From assembly GCA_028284385.1 (NCBI GenBank), contig JANQRT010000010.1:1-64000 (forward strand): DNA of 64,000 bases, read 5' to 3'. Shown here one piece after another: positions 48,869 through 59,401 of the stretch. Numbering within the stretch: the first letter of the stretch is position 1; each line of letters begins with the position of its first letter. The stretch comes from Opitutaceae bacterium. GTDB lineage: Bacteria > Verrucomicrobiota > Verrucomicrobiia > Opitutales > Opitutaceae. The position numbers were made by a program, and so were the translations under genes. The notes below the pieces were generated by a model. The model was not told the origin of the DNA and did not search any database. It saw only the letters and a list, made by a program, of their open reading frames with translations.

Positions 48869-51619
48869 ATGAATCGCCTCAAAAATAAAGCTCCTGCGAC
48901 CATCTGGACTATAGTGACTCTTATTTTGCTCACGACTTTTGGAGCGAATTTCGCATCGGCGGAAGTTCAAAAAATCCGCAGCGTGGAAGGGATAACTGAA
49001 TACAAACTCGATAATGGACTGCAGGTTCTCCTATTTCCCGATCAGAGCAAGGACACCATCACCGTAAACATAACTTATCACGTCGGATCGAAACACGAGA
49101 ATTACGGTGAAACCGGAATGGCTCATCTTCTGGAGCACCTGGTATTTAAAGGAACGCCCAGGCATCCGAATATCGCCAAGGAGCTCACCGACCACGGCGC
49201 CCGAGCCAATGGAACCACCTGGCTGGAACGTACCAATTATTATGAGACGTTCAAAGCCACAGACGAGAACTTGAACTGGGCTCTCGACTTGGAATCGGAC
49301 CGCATGATCAATTCCTTCATCGCTCAGAAGGACTTGGATAGCGAGATGACGGTTGTTCGCAACGAGTTCGAAAGGGGTGAGAACAGTCCGGGTCGCATTC
49401 TGAGACAGCATCTAACAGCGGCTTCGTATTTGTGGCACAATTACGGAAATTCGACTATCGGAGCGAGATCGGACATTGAGAATGTAAAGATCGAGAATCT
49501 TCAGGCCTTCTATCGTCGCTATTATCAGCCCGACAACGCGACTCTGATTGTCGCTGGGAAAATCGACGAAGCGGAAACCATTAAACTGGTCGAAAAATAT
49601 TTCGGCCCCATTCCCAAACCGGATCGAGTACTGCCTGATTTCTACACTAGGGATCCCGTCCAGAACGGAGAGCGGTCCATCACTGTGAGAAGAGTCGGAG
49701 ACGAACAGATTGTGGCCGCGGCCTACCATGTTCCATCCGGCGTCCACCCTGATTTCGCCCCTCTCGAGGTACTGTCTCAAGTTCTTGGAGACACTCCATC
49801 GGGCAGACTGCACAAGAATCTCGTTGAAAACAAGCTGGCCACTTCGGTCTGGGCATGGGCTAATCAGCAAAGAGACCCCAGTCTTTTCATGGTCAACGCC
49901 AGTACCGACATGGATACGGACCTTTCCGCAACCGAGGACAAGCTGATAAGCGTAGTTGAAGCCATCGCTCACCAGCCGGTTACCCAGGAGGAAGTCGACC
50001 GAGCCAAGAGGCAGATTTTGAAGGACATCGAACTCTCCTTCAACTCCTCGCAACGCATCTCGCTACAGCTGAGCGAATGGATCGGCATGGGAGACTGGCG
50101 CATGTTTTTTCTCAATCGCGATCGTATCGAAGCCGTAGAACTAGAGGATGTACAAAGCGTGGCGGAAAAGTATCTGATATCATCCAATCGCAATATCGGC
50201 AGATTTCTGCCGACAAAGGATCCCGTTCGCGCTGAAATTCCTGATACGCCATCGCTCGCGTCCATGCTCGATGGATACACGGGCAGAGAAGCCATCGCTC
50301 AAGGAGAAAGTTTCGAACCAACGCCTGACAATATCGAGGACCGCGTCATTCGCATAGAAGAGGACAACATTAAAATCGCTCTTCTTCCGATTAAGACGCG
50401 CGGCCGTTCGGTACACATCGATATTCGGCTTGCCATGGGCAATGAAGACGCTCTAGCCGGAAAACGCTCTATTGGACAACTGACAGCATCCATGCTTACA
50501 CGCGGCAGCGAAAACAAGACGCGGCAGGAAATCCAAGACGCGCTTGATATTCTAAAAGCTCAAGGAAGCATCAGCGGAGGAGGCAACGCTGTCCGCATCG
50601 CCTACGAGTCAACGAAAGAGAACTTGCCAGACCTCATCACGCTTATCCATGAGGTAGTCACCAGCCCAGCCTTTCCGGAAAAGGAATTCGAGATGCTGAA
50701 GAAACAAAGACTCGCTCGACTCGAAGCTCAAAGCAGCGATCCCCAGGCCCTTGCTTTCCGCCGCGTATCGACAAGCTTCAATCGGTATCCAAAAGGCCAT
50801 TATCTTCACACTCCAACTATTCAAGAAGAGATCGATGAAATTAGCCAGACCGAGCTTCAAGATCTGGCCGATTTCCACCATAGCGTCTATGGAGGAGAGA
50901 GCATACAAGTTGCCATTGTCGGCGAATTCGAAGCCGATATCGTCTCGGATCTGATAGTCGACAAATTCCAGGACTGGAAAGCGAAAAACTCCTACCAAAG
51001 ATTGGAAAACGAATTTAAACCTGTATCCAAAATCCAGGACATCATCGAAACGCCCGACAAGAAGAATTCGGTTTTCCTAGCTGGGATCAACTTCGAGATG
51101 ACTCAGGACCACGCCGACGCTCCGGCAATGCGACTGGTGGCCCATATGCTTGGTGGAGGTTTTATCAATTCGCGACTGGCCTCGCGCATTCGCCAGAAAG
51201 ATGGATTGAGCTACGGGGTGGGAGCTTGGATCAACATCCCCAATAAATTTGCCACCAACGCCACCTTCAATGCTTATGCCATCAGCTCTCCGGAAAACAC
51301 GGAGAAGGTTCACCAGGCGTTTCTGGAAGAAATGACACGAGCCTACGAAGAGGGCTTTGAAGAACAGGAACTTGAGGATGCCAAGAAGGGCTTTCTCGAT
51401 AGCCGCAAAGTAAGTCTGAGCGACAATGGCAATTTGAGCAGACGGCTTCGCGGAGACCTGGACCTCGACCTCGACATGCTGTGGGAAAGCGATTTCATTC
51501 AGAACGTTCAAAGCCTTACAGTTAGCGAGGTAAACCGCGTGATGAAAGCCTACCTCCACCCAGACAAAATGACGATCATCAAGGCAGGCGATTTCGCCAA
51601 CTTAAGCATGGACAGTTGA
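48869..51619 (+). CDS. M16-family zinc metalloprotease (two-domain, secreted)
   Basis: The 916-residue product has a signal or anchor segment (ATIWTIVTLILLTTFGANFASA). An N-terminal M16 catalytic domain carries the inverted zinc motif HLLEHLVF (HxxEH, at ~residues 84-91) and the third ligand Glu in DLDSEMTVVRNEFERGEN. An inactive second half (SIGQLTASMLTRGSENKTRQE, RLASRIRQKDGLSYGVGAW) completes the clamp. It is a pitrilysin-type peptidase working in the periplasm on short or unfolded peptides. It stands alone. Confidence 0.93.
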   Translation: MNRLKNKAPATIWTIVTLILLTTFGANFASAEVQKIRSVEGITEYKLDNGLQVLLFPDQSKDTITVNITYHVGSKHENYGETGMAHLLEHLVFKGTPRHPNIAKELTDHGARANGTTWLERTNYYETFKATDENLNWALDLESDRMINSFIAQKDLDSEMTVVRNEFERGENSPGRILRQHLTAASYLWHNYGNSTIGARSDIENVKIENLQAFYRRYYQPDNATLIVAGKIDEAETIKLVEKYFGPIPKPDRVLPDFYTRDPVQNGERSITVRRVGDEQIVAAAYHVPSGVHPDFAPLEVLSQVLGDTPSGRLHKNLVENKLATSVWAWANQQRDPSLFMVNASTDMDTDLSATEDKLISVVEAIAHQPVTQEEVDRAKRQILKDIELSFNSSQRISLQLSEWIGMGDWRMFFLNRDRIEAVELEDVQSVAEKYLISSNRNIGRFLPTKDPVRAEIPDTPSLASMLDGYTGREAIAQGESFEPTPDNIEDRVIRIEEDNIKIALLPIKTRGRSVHIDIRLAMGNEDALAGKRSIGQLTASMLTRGSENKTRQEIQDALDILKAQGSISGGGNAVRIAYESTKENLPDLITLIHEVVTSPAFPEKEFEMLKKQRLARLEAQSSDPQALAFRRVSTSFNRYPKGHYLHTPTIQEEIDEISQTELQDLADFHHSVYGGESIQVAIVGEFEADIVSDLIVDKFQDWKAKNSYQRLENEFKPVSKIQDIIETPDKKNSVFLAGINFEMTQDHADAPAMRLVAHMLGGGFINSRLASRIRQKDGLSYGVGAWINIPNKFATNATFNAYAISSPENTEKVHQAFLEEMTRAYEEGFEEQELEDAKKGFLDSRKVSLSDNGNLSRRLRGDLDLDLDMLWESDFIQNVQSLTVSEVNRVMKAYLHPDKMTIIKAGDFANLSMDS

Positions 51620-51704
51620 GATTGGCAACGCGGCCGACGGAGGCTCGTTTTCAGTTGACATCCGATTAGTCGAAAGGAGATTAGACGCTCCTTTTTTTCA
51701 GGAC

Positions 51705-51782
51705 GGTGGTAATAGCTCAGTTGGTTAGAGCACCTGATTGTGGTTCAGGGGGTCGCCGGTTCAAATCCGGTTTACCACCCCA
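51705..51782 (+). tRNA. tRNA-His (anticodon GTG)
   Basis: Cloverleaf with D-arm AGCTCAGTTGGTTAGAGC, anticodon stem CCTGA/TCAGG with loop TTGTGGT (anticodon GTG), and T-arm GCCGG-TTCAAAT-CCGGT. The acceptor has eight pairs, GGTGGTAA with TTACCACC, that is G-1 opposite C73, the identity element of tRNA-His encoded in the DNA. CCA follows directly (51780-51782). Confidence 0.97.
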
Positions 51783-51826
51783 TCCTTCGCTCGAGCTAGA
51801 GGGGCCCACAGTCGGCAAAACTGACC

Positions 51827-54800
51827 TCAGCCTTTACGATACTCGGAAGGGGGCTTGCCGTATTCCTTGCGGAATATCTTACTGAAGTAGCTCATATCCA
51901 GAATTCCAATATGCTCGAGCGTTTCGCCGACCGTCACCTGACCGGTTTCCAGCAGCTGAGCGGCTCGCTTCAATCGCATAGCCCGGATGAACTGGAAGGG
52001 GGGCTCGCCTGTCACCGCCTTCATCTTGCGATAAAGGGTCACACGGCTCATGCCCATTTTTTTGGAAAAGGCCTCTACATCGAAATCCTCGTCGCGCATG
52101 CGTTCTTCAACGATTTTCATGGCCCGCTGCAAAAAGGCTTCGTCGGTCGAGGTAACCGTCACTTCGCTAGGCTGCACGACCACGCGGCGCGAAAACAGCT
52201 CGCGCAACTTGCGGCGGGACTCTAGCAGGTTTTCAATACGAGCCTTGAGAAGAGCGATGTTAACGGGCTTGGGGAAGTACTCGTCGGCTCCCATCTCGAT
52301 GCCTTTGAGACGATTTTCTTCGGAGGTCCGCGCCGTCAGCATTACGATGGGTATGTGGCTAGTCTCTTCCTTGGTCTTCAGAATCGAGCAAAGCTCCAAA
52401 CCGTCCATCTCGGGCATCATGATGTCGGAGATAATCAAGTCGGGCATGATATCGATCGCCGTATCCAAGCCTTCGCGACCGTCTTTAGCTTCGATGATCT
52501 GATATTGCGAGCCTAGCTCTCCTTGCAGGAAGGCCCGCAAGTCCGGATTATCCTCGACAATGAGAATGCTGGTCCTCTCCGACTTCGAAACGCTAGTCGG
52601 GCTTTCCGCTTCCGCCATTTCGTCCTCGGCCAAGTAGGCGTCCAGCTCGGGTACGTGATCGAAAGCCGGTGCCGACTGATCCTCGAGGAGCGGCAGCGAT
52701 ACGATAAAGCGAGTGCCTCCGGCGGTTCCATTGGTCCCATAAATGGGGCTGACAAAATCGATCTGTCCTTTCCAGAGATCTACCAGTTCTTTTGTATAAG
52801 CTAACCCAATACCAGAACCTTTAAACTGGCGTTGGCCTGCTTGCACGCGATGGAACGGCTTGAAAATAACATCGCCCATCTCGCGAGAAATGCCCACGCC
52901 CGTATCCGAAATCTCCAAGGTCAGCATGTCTGGAGCGTTTTTCTTTCTCGTAGGTGAGATATCGATACTGACTTCAATGTGTCCTTGATTGGGCGTGTAT
53001 TTGATGGCGTTGGAAAGCAGGTTATCCACGATCCGCTGCAGCTTGTCCGGATCGAAGCAGACGATTTTCTCCTCAAGCTCGATATGCAGAGTAAACTCCT
53101 GCTCCTTCTTTTCCCATAAAGGGGCGTGCGAGTAGATGGCGTCTTTCAGAAAAAGCACGATATCCGAGCGTATGGGGTGATACTGAAGCTTTCCTAGTTC
53201 CACCTTGCGAAATTCGAGCAGCTGATTGACCAGCCCCTGCATTTTCCGAGCATTGCGAACAGTCATGGAGACGAGGCCATGGGCTCGCTTACCAAGGTTC
53301 TCTTTCATCAGACTCTCCAATGGTCCGAGAATAACGGCTAGAGGCGTGCGCAGCTCGTGCGAGACGTTGGTGAAGAACTGCAGCTTGAATTCCTCGATTT
53401 CCAGCAGGTGCCTGACGCGCATTTGAACCAACAGGAATCCAAGCGTGGCGATCAACCCCACCACCAAAATCACAGTAGCGATGAACCAAGGTCGTTTCCA
53501 CAAGAAAGGTATCACAGTAAAGGATACGGCGGCTGGGGTAGCATCCACATTCCAATCCGCATCACGCGCCCTAACTTCCAGGCGATATCGACCCGACTTC
53601 ATGGAGGGAAGAAGCGTTTCCGCCGCCTTTTGATAAGGAGACCATTCCTCCTCATTGACACGATAGGAGTATTCCAAGTCTCTGACAGCAGTACGAGACC
53701 AGGCATCGACGCCGGCCCACTTGAAATGAGCGTTTCCCGATTCCTGCAATTTAGGTTCAAAGGAAACGATCCATGTTTCGGGGCCGAGCTGATCCGGCGT
53801 ATGGCGCGTCGTTCGGAAAGGCGTAGCGGCCTCGCCAAGACGAGCCTCTTGGTTGAAATTCCAGGATCGCGTGGCCGAATTTATCCACAAAGAGCCATCG
53901 CGCGATTCGAGCAAGCGCCCCCCTTCTCGCTGCAATCGAAAGGGCTGAGAAAGAGGATACTGGCTCCAAGTCCGTCCATCGAAGCGGCTTATGCCATCTG
54001 AAGTCGCGAGCCAAATCCCAGGCAGCTTTTCGCCCGCCAGCAAGTCGACAAAGCGACGCCCTGCCGATTGATCGAGTTCTGGAAAACGTTCCCAATCGCT
54101 ACTAGATTTTCGATACACGCCAACGCCCCAGCTTGCTATCCACAGTTGGTTGTCTTTGGAAACCGTCACGTAATCTATCCAGTTCCCGAAAAACCCGTCG
54201 TCTCTTTCGAAAGGCAAACCCTCACGCTTGAAGGCGAGGGCTGAACCGCCGAACCAGAGTTCTCCATTCTCCGTTTCCGCGATGCCGACAATCCTCCTAG
54301 GATAATGGGGCGGCTTGAGGTATCGAAAAACCAACTCCCCGTTTTCTTCCCGATAGCGAATCAGTCCGCCCGGCCTGCCTCTCATCGAATAATAGGACTC
54401 GCCACCCGATCCGAAATACACGGAACCATCCCTGCCCTCATAAGCGGAAAGATGGCTGATCAAGCTGCTGAAATCGTCATGCTCTCTTCGCGTCCATCGA
54501 CCATCCTCAAACCAGGCCACCGCTGCGTTCTCGCCATGGCTGCCAGCCGCCCACACGCGCCCATCTCGAGTCGCGATCAAGGAATTCGGCATATCCATGA
54601 CCCCGTCCTCGCTGCTGTAGGACTTCCATGAGTCTGCGGATGAATCATTTCTGACAATCTGTTTATCGACACTGATGAACCAGTTGTTGCCCGACAAGTC
54701 CTGACAATGGAAGTTGAGATCTGAATACGTTTGCCATTGAATGTCAGAGAAATCGATGGCGTAGGTCTGGTCCATCTGCCCGCCTAGGATCAGCGTATCG

Positions 54801-55735
54801 CCACTCGCGAATTTCAAGAATGGAAGCGAATTGGGTATGGGATGCTGGTCGAAGGCGCGGGTCTTCCACTGACCGTCCGCGTAAGTGGCGAGCGCTCTCT
54901 GAGAGGCAACCCAGAAACGGCCGTCCGGACCCTCGGTTATGCTCCGATTGGATCTCAATCCGATAGAGGCCCAGTTTTCCAATACAAGGCGAACGGTTCC
55001 GTTTTCAAAAACCCTCAGGGCTTGTTTTCGACTTGAAGAGGCAATCCATAGACGGTCGCTCGAACCCTCATGCAACTCGACATTGTGGCGACCGGAAACC
55101 GGTTCAGTGGAGATCCGATAAGGGGAGCCCGAGGGCAGACCAGTCTTCTGGTCCAAATCGTACCGCAAAATTTCGCCGGTGTAGGCGCTCGCTAGCCACA
55201 AACGATTGTTTCGATCAACTAGAAGCGAGGAGAAGGCGTCCAATTCGGACTCGATCAGCGCGAGTTCGCCTTCAAAGAAGCGATAGAGTCCGCTGGGCGT
55301 TCCGAACCAAATACTGCCGTCGGAAGACTCGTCGATGCGGTTCGTAGTAAACCGGAGATTCGCCGTCTCGAACAGTCGCCTCCATGCCCCTCCTTTGAAC
55401 ATGGCGGCATACTTGCTAGCCAGAACGTACACCGCTCCGTCACTTGCCGCATAGACGACTCTGGCGGGGCTGTCAGGAAGATTAGCGTCTCGGAACAGAT
55501 GGCGAGTGGTTCGGTAGCCATCATACTCGAGAATGCCATTCTCGATCCCGAACCAGAGTCTGCCGTCCGGGCCTTGTTCAACGTGGCGAACGATATGCTC
55601 GTTAAGAAATTCGTATTCACTCCATCGCCAGGGCTCGTCGAAAGGATCGCTTTTCACCGGCTCGTATGGCTGGACAGCGAAACAGGGCTGAGCAGCTATC
55701 AAGCAGAAGATAGCCAATGCAAGTCGTAAAGCCAT
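51827..55735 (-). CDS. hybrid two-component system sensor/regulator (HTCS)
   Basis: The 1302-residue product combines all parts of a two-component system. It has a signal peptide (1-20) and a periplasmic two-component-regulator propeller (~30-690; repeats such as DGRLWFGIENGILEYDG, DGSIWFGTPSGLYRF, NGELWFGGSALAF). A Y_Y_Y domain (RYRLEVRARDADWN) and a TM helix (~750-774) follow. Then come HisKA (His793 in NVSHELRTPLAV), HATPase (NLLSNAIKYTP, SGIGLAYTK), receiver (Asp1104 in IISDIMMPEMDG) and an AraC-type HTH (~1200-1302). In Bacteroidota such proteins sense oligosaccharides and switch on the adjacent utilisation locus. The receptor, sulfatases and DUF1080 gene downstream in the window are likely targets. 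Confidence 0.94.
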   Translation of the reverse strand: MALRLALAIFCLIAAQPCFAVQPYEPVKSDPFDEPWRWSEYEFLNEHIVRHVEQGPDGRLWFGIENGILEYDGYRTTRHLFRDANLPDSPARVVYAASDGAVYVLASKYAAMFKGGAWRRLFETANLRFTTNRIDESSDGSIWFGTPSGLYRFFEGELALIESELDAFSSLLVDRNNRLWLASAYTGEILRYDLDQKTGLPSGSPYRISTEPVSGRHNVELHEGSSDRLWIASSSRKQALRVFENGTVRLVLENWASIGLRSNRSITEGPDGRFWVASQRALATYADGQWKTRAFDQHPIPNSLPFLKFASGDTLILGGQMDQTYAIDFSDIQWQTYSDLNFHCQDLSGNNWFISVDKQIVRNDSSADSWKSYSSEDGVMDMPNSLIATRDGRVWAAGSHGENAAVAWFEDGRWTRREHDDFSSLISHLSAYEGRDGSVYFGSGGESYYSMRGRPGGLIRYREENGELVFRYLKPPHYPRRIVGIAETENGELWFGGSALAFKREGLPFERDDGFFGNWIDYVTVSKDNQLWIASWGVGVYRKSSSDWERFPELDQSAGRRFVDLLAGEKLPGIWLATSDGISRFDGRTWSQYPLSQPFRLQREGGRLLESRDGSLWINSATRSWNFNQEARLGEAATPFRTTRHTPDQLGPETWIVSFEPKLQESGNAHFKWAGVDAWSRTAVRDLEYSYRVNEEEWSPYQKAAETLLPSMKSGRYRLEVRARDADWNVDATPAAVSFTVIPFLWKRPWFIATVILVVGLIATLGFLLVQMRVRHLLEIEEFKLQFFTNVSHELRTPLAVILGPLESLMKENLGKRAHGLVSMTVRNARKMQGLVNQLLEFRKVELGKLQYHPIRSDIVLFLKDAIYSHAPLWEKKEQEFTLHIELEEKIVCFDPDKLQRIVDNLLSNAIKYTPNQGHIEVSIDISPTRKKNAPDMLTLEISDTGVGISREMGDVIFKPFHRVQAGQRQFKGSGIGLAYTKELVDLWKGQIDFVSPIYGTNGTAGGTRFIVSLPLLEDQSAPAFDHVPELDAYLAEDEMAEAESPTSVSKSERTSILIVEDNPDLRAFLQGELGSQYQIIEAKDGREGLDTAIDIMPDLIISDIMMPEMDGLELCSILKTKEETSHIPIVMLTARTSEENRLKGIEMGADEYFPKPVNIALLKARIENLLESRRKLRELFSRRVVVQPSEVTVTSTDEAFLQRAMKIVEERMRDEDFDVEAFSKKMGMSRVTLYRKMKAVTGEPPFQFIRAMRLKRAAQLLETGQVTVGETLEHIGILDMSYFSKIFRKEYGKPPSEYRKG

Positions 55736-55877
55736 GAAGGAATGTTAGTCTTAAAACACTAGCGACGATAAGGACGACTTTCAAGCATGGCCGACGCCCC
55801 ATGATGATGAATGCCGATTGAATAAAGCGAATCGCCATCTAAAGGCGATTCGCCGAATAGCTCGAGCAAAGCGCAGC

Positions 55878-58800
55878 CTAGAACTGCGTCCTCACTGTAA
55901 ACGTCACTTTCCGCGGATCCACTTTATAGCCACGTTTGACATAGGGCTCGTTGGTGGCGTTGTTGGTCCAAATCTTAGTGGAGAGAAAGGTGTCGGCATC
56001 CAGCACGTTATTCACATTCAGCTGATAGGTGACTCGAAGCTTGTCGCCTCTGCCGAAAAATCCCTTTGTTCGATAAGACGCCATGAAGTCGACGAAGGAG
56101 CTCCGCTCTCCAATCAGCGTCGTCTCATTGACCAGGTCGATGCCAGCGATGTTACCGGCTTGGTATCTCCAGCCGCCTCCCAATGAAAGACCTTGGAAAC
56201 GCCCATCGGTGAAGCGGTAGCGGGTCCAGAGATTGAACTTTTCAGGACGCGAACCGAATCCGCTGCTCTGCTCGAGGCGATCGCGAGCCAGGTTCTCGTC
56301 GCTTTCGGCAATGCGGTCATTCGGAGTGCGATCGGGATCGACCACACCATCTTCATCGACCAATCCGCTGCTCATAACCGACTCGTTTCCGAGCGAAGTC
56401 CAGTAGGCGTCCAATTCCGAGTACAGATTCAGGCGCTCGGCCCACCAGGCTTCGCCTTCGAGAAGAACGTTATCTCGAGATGTAGTCGTCTTCGATGCAT
56501 TAAGACGAATGTCCCAGTTGTCGTTGATTTGTCCCAAAATCTCCAATTCGTAGCCATCGCTGGCGCGGTCGGACTTGAACTTGTAAGGACCTCCACGATG
56601 CAACGCATCCAAATCGTCAATACTAGTGATCGAGAAGGTTTCTCCCACATTGACGAATTCCAGAGGCGTAATGCCGGCCGAACCGAGATCAGTAATACCG
56701 GCATTATTGAAGACATTCTCGAAATTATCGATAATATCCCGATTCGGATTGATGAAGGCCGCTCCGTCCCCATTAGAGGCCTGGCCGATGGCTTCAGACT
56801 TGAAGTACTTGAGGGAGCCACTTAGGCGATTGGCGAATAGGCTGAAGGAAATGCCGTAGTCCTCCCCCTCCCCTTTGATTGGCTCCGGAACCAGGAAGTA
56901 TGGCAGCACAACGCGATTGCGATCCGCTAGCTGAACGCCCTCCGATTGATTGGCTGTGAGAGAGAAGATATCGTTCAAATGAAATACCGCGCCAAGCGAG
57001 GTACGATCTCCCGAAGTCTCGAAGAACTCGAATTGCTCCTCCACGCGCCCGGCTTCCACATCATCCGACGTGGTGAAGCGCCATTCCCTTGTATCCGGAT
57101 CGCGGATCATCGTGGGCTCGACCGATTCCAGATCGTCGTCGCGAAGGCCTAGCGTGGTCACGAAGCGTCGATTGAAGAAGTAGTTTTGCATGACGAACAT
57201 TTTGGTTTTGGTCGTCACCACGTCGTCTTGATCGCCGGAATTGTTTCGAGCGAATCCGACGACGAGCGGATCATCCAGATTGGAGGAGTCGAAGCTATGG
57301 CCTCCCTGGCCCATGTTCTCCAAAGACCCCGCCCGGATATCCGAATATTCGTCGCTTATCTTGAAGTAGTTTCGAATGAAGACGCGATTGTTCGCAGCAT
57401 CCGGGTTGGCTCGAGGATCGACAGCCCTGCCTTCCCAAACCAAGCGGCGGCGGTCTCGCTCGACGTGGGAAACATGCTCTTCGGCGAGGATCGCGAAGCG
57501 ATGGAAGCCAAGCCGCTCGCCCAGCTCCTTTTCGTATGACCAGGAAAACCGCTTGGTCTCGTCATTATTATCCTTAAACAGGCGAACGAAGTCCTGCTCG
57601 ATAAAGTAGTAGCCCTTGCTGAAATGAAACGGATTCTCGCTACCATCAGGCAAGTTGTAGGTGAGATCGGCTCGAATTACGGGATTGCGACCAATCATGC
57701 CGCCACCACGCCGTTTCGAATCATTGTAAGCCAGCTCGATAAACATCCCGTCCATCAGCTGGTGGGTGAAAATAGCCGACAACTTGGTAGAATCTACCGA
57801 ACCGGTTTCCGATACGCCCGTCGAAGTGGTAACGCCGATGGGAAAGAGCGACGGGATATCCACCGGAGCGTTATTGTTGTTAAGCAGGCTCCGGTTCGTG
57901 ACGCGAGAGGTATAGTTTCTGATACGACTGGAATTGGCGCCACCGTCGAATCCATTTCCTTCCAGAAACAGAATGTTATTATCATCGGAATTGGTAACGA
58001 TCAAAGCCCGACGGTTCAGGTTGCCTACGCCTTGGCCGCTACCGACATTGGCTCCCAGGCTGCCGTCAGCATTGACCGACTTGTAATTGCCGGAATTGGG
58101 ATCGAACGCTACCTGACCACTGTCGACCAGCGACTGAAATTGCGAAACGTTATCCACTGGCCCCCAGCGGCGACTGGTCACGTTGCTTGACTCAGTGTCC
58201 TCGAAAGAAAGGCTCAGATTCGTCTTTTCCGACATTTTGTAGTTAGCGGCGATGGTTAGGCTTTTCTTGTCGCTGGAAACGAAGGGACGATGGCTGCCCT
58301 TCTCTTCCCACAAACCCATCACGCGGAGCCCAAGCTTCTTGTCGACAATGACACGGTTGAAATCGAAGCTGCCGCGGCGTAGAGAATCGCTTCCGATTTT
58401 GAACTCCATTTCGTTGGAATTTCTATTCGTATTCGCTTTCTTGGTACGAAAGTTGACGACTCCGCCGGGACTACCCACCCCGAACAGGATCGCATTCGGA
58501 CCACGGCTAGTTCCGACACGCTCGATATTGTAGACATCCCCGCTGCCCGCCGCTCGAAAGCCGTCTGTCGCTACCGAGCCGGTCAAGCTTCGGGAGCGGA
58601 AGGTCGCCCCGTTCGCCGGAAGGTGGTCTTCGTTCGAATTACCTCCGAAATCGGTGTCTACGAAATGGTCTTCCGCGTTGATATCGTATTGGAGCATGCT
58701 GCCCAAATCAGTTGCTCCGATGTCCTCAAGAAACTCCTTGGTCAGGACGCTGATGGCCGCCGGCGTATCGCGCAGAGCGGTGTTCAAGCGGCTTCCGTTA

Positions 58801-58955
58801 AGCGTATTGGTCGCGCGATAGCCACGATCATCAGAAGCGTCTACTTGGAAAGGGCTGAGTTGGAAAATTTCCTCCTCATCCTCCTGGGCGAAAATCGCGG
58901 GAAGGAAAATGCATGGCATAGTGGCGACGAGAGAAGCAAGAATTCGGTTTTTCAT
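55878..58955 (-). CDS. TonB-dependent receptor of the Opitutae type
   Basis: The 1025-residue product has a signal peptide (LASLVATMPCIFLPAIFAQ) and the N-terminal FQLSPFQVDASDDRGYRATN segment, the TonB-box region typical of Opitutae receptors. A plug follows (DTPAAISVLTKEFLEDIGATDL, DNIERVGTSRGPNAILFGVGSPGGVVNF-like pattern at ~150-170), and a 22-strand-type barrel ends in FTVRTQF (terminal Phe). There is no carboxypeptidase-like domain and no SusD partner. It lies 143 bp upstream of the HTCS on the same strand. Likely substrate: a glycan or glycan-derived molecule, by context. Confidence 0.92.
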   Translation of the reverse strand: MKNRILASLVATMPCIFLPAIFAQEDEEEIFQLSPFQVDASDDRGYRATNTLNGSRLNTALRDTPAAISVLTKEFLEDIGATDLGSMLQYDINAEDHFVDTDFGGNSNEDHLPANGATFRSRSLTGSVATDGFRAAGSGDVYNIERVGTSRGPNAILFGVGSPGGVVNFRTKKANTNRNSNEMEFKIGSDSLRRGSFDFNRVIVDKKLGLRVMGLWEEKGSHRPFVSSDKKSLTIAANYKMSEKTNLSLSFEDTESSNVTSRRWGPVDNVSQFQSLVDSGQVAFDPNSGNYKSVNADGSLGANVGSGQGVGNLNRRALIVTNSDDNNILFLEGNGFDGGANSSRIRNYTSRVTNRSLLNNNNAPVDIPSLFPIGVTTSTGVSETGSVDSTKLSAIFTHQLMDGMFIELAYNDSKRRGGGMIGRNPVIRADLTYNLPDGSENPFHFSKGYYFIEQDFVRLFKDNNDETKRFSWSYEKELGERLGFHRFAILAEEHVSHVERDRRRLVWEGRAVDPRANPDAANNRVFIRNYFKISDEYSDIRAGSLENMGQGGHSFDSSNLDDPLVVGFARNNSGDQDDVVTTKTKMFVMQNYFFNRRFVTTLGLRDDDLESVEPTMIRDPDTREWRFTTSDDVEAGRVEEQFEFFETSGDRTSLGAVFHLNDIFSLTANQSEGVQLADRNRVVLPYFLVPEPIKGEGEDYGISFSLFANRLSGSLKYFKSEAIGQASNGDGAAFINPNRDIIDNFENVFNNAGITDLGSAGITPLEFVNVGETFSITSIDDLDALHRGGPYKFKSDRASDGYELEILGQINDNWDIRLNASKTTTSRDNVLLEGEAWWAERLNLYSELDAYWTSLGNESVMSSGLVDEDGVVDPDRTPNDRIAESDENLARDRLEQSSGFGSRPEKFNLWTRYRFTDGRFQGLSLGGGWRYQAGNIAGIDLVNETTLIGERSSFVDFMASYRTKGFFGRGDKLRVTYQLNVNNVLDADTFLSTKIWTNNATNEPYVKRGYKVDPRKVTFTVRTQF

Positions 58956-59401
58956 AAGCTAATCAGGTGGGTGGTTTGGGGATAGTTTGGCAGGGAAGGC
59001 CTGTTTGTAGTTCGTATAAGGGGAATGATCGCATTCCCCTGCTGGCCATGATCCTACGACCAACGCCAAAAAGACGTTAACACTCTCGTTTCAAAGAGTG
59101 GCACTCTCGTATTGGCCCACCTTAAGCGTTGGTATACAAAGGCTTGGAAACCGTTTTCCAAGAGCGAAGAAGCTCGGTGGCCATCCGCAGAATCGCCGTC
59201 ACAAACCGGCTTGAATCCCGGAAAGACATCCCAACAATTTTGACAAAAGGCAGAACTGCCCTGGCTTTGGCCTATCGCCTAAAAGCCAGTCTCGACGGAA
59301 AAGCTAATGTGTAAAAAGCAAACGCTCGCTGAGAGTTGATCGACTGGGCAGTCAGCCGAAGCTCTCGCGAACGCCTGTGAAATGCGCCTGCTAGCTATAA
59401 A
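58956..59401. other. intergenic region without a recognisable gene
   Basis: 446 bp between the receptor and the oxidoreductase. Visible structure: a perfect palindrome AGGGGAATG-atcg-CATTCCCCT (59019-59040), and CACTCTCG twice (59081, 59103) with AGAGTG between them, making a small hairpin. A 61-codon frame at 59129-59314 has no features of a gene. The minus-strand promoter of the receptor must lie here. Confidence 0.6.

Noticed and set aside
59129..59314. 61-codon plus-strand frame in the large gap before the oxidoreductase
   Set aside because: No homology-like pattern, no plausible ribosome-binding site, and opposite orientation to all genes of the locus.
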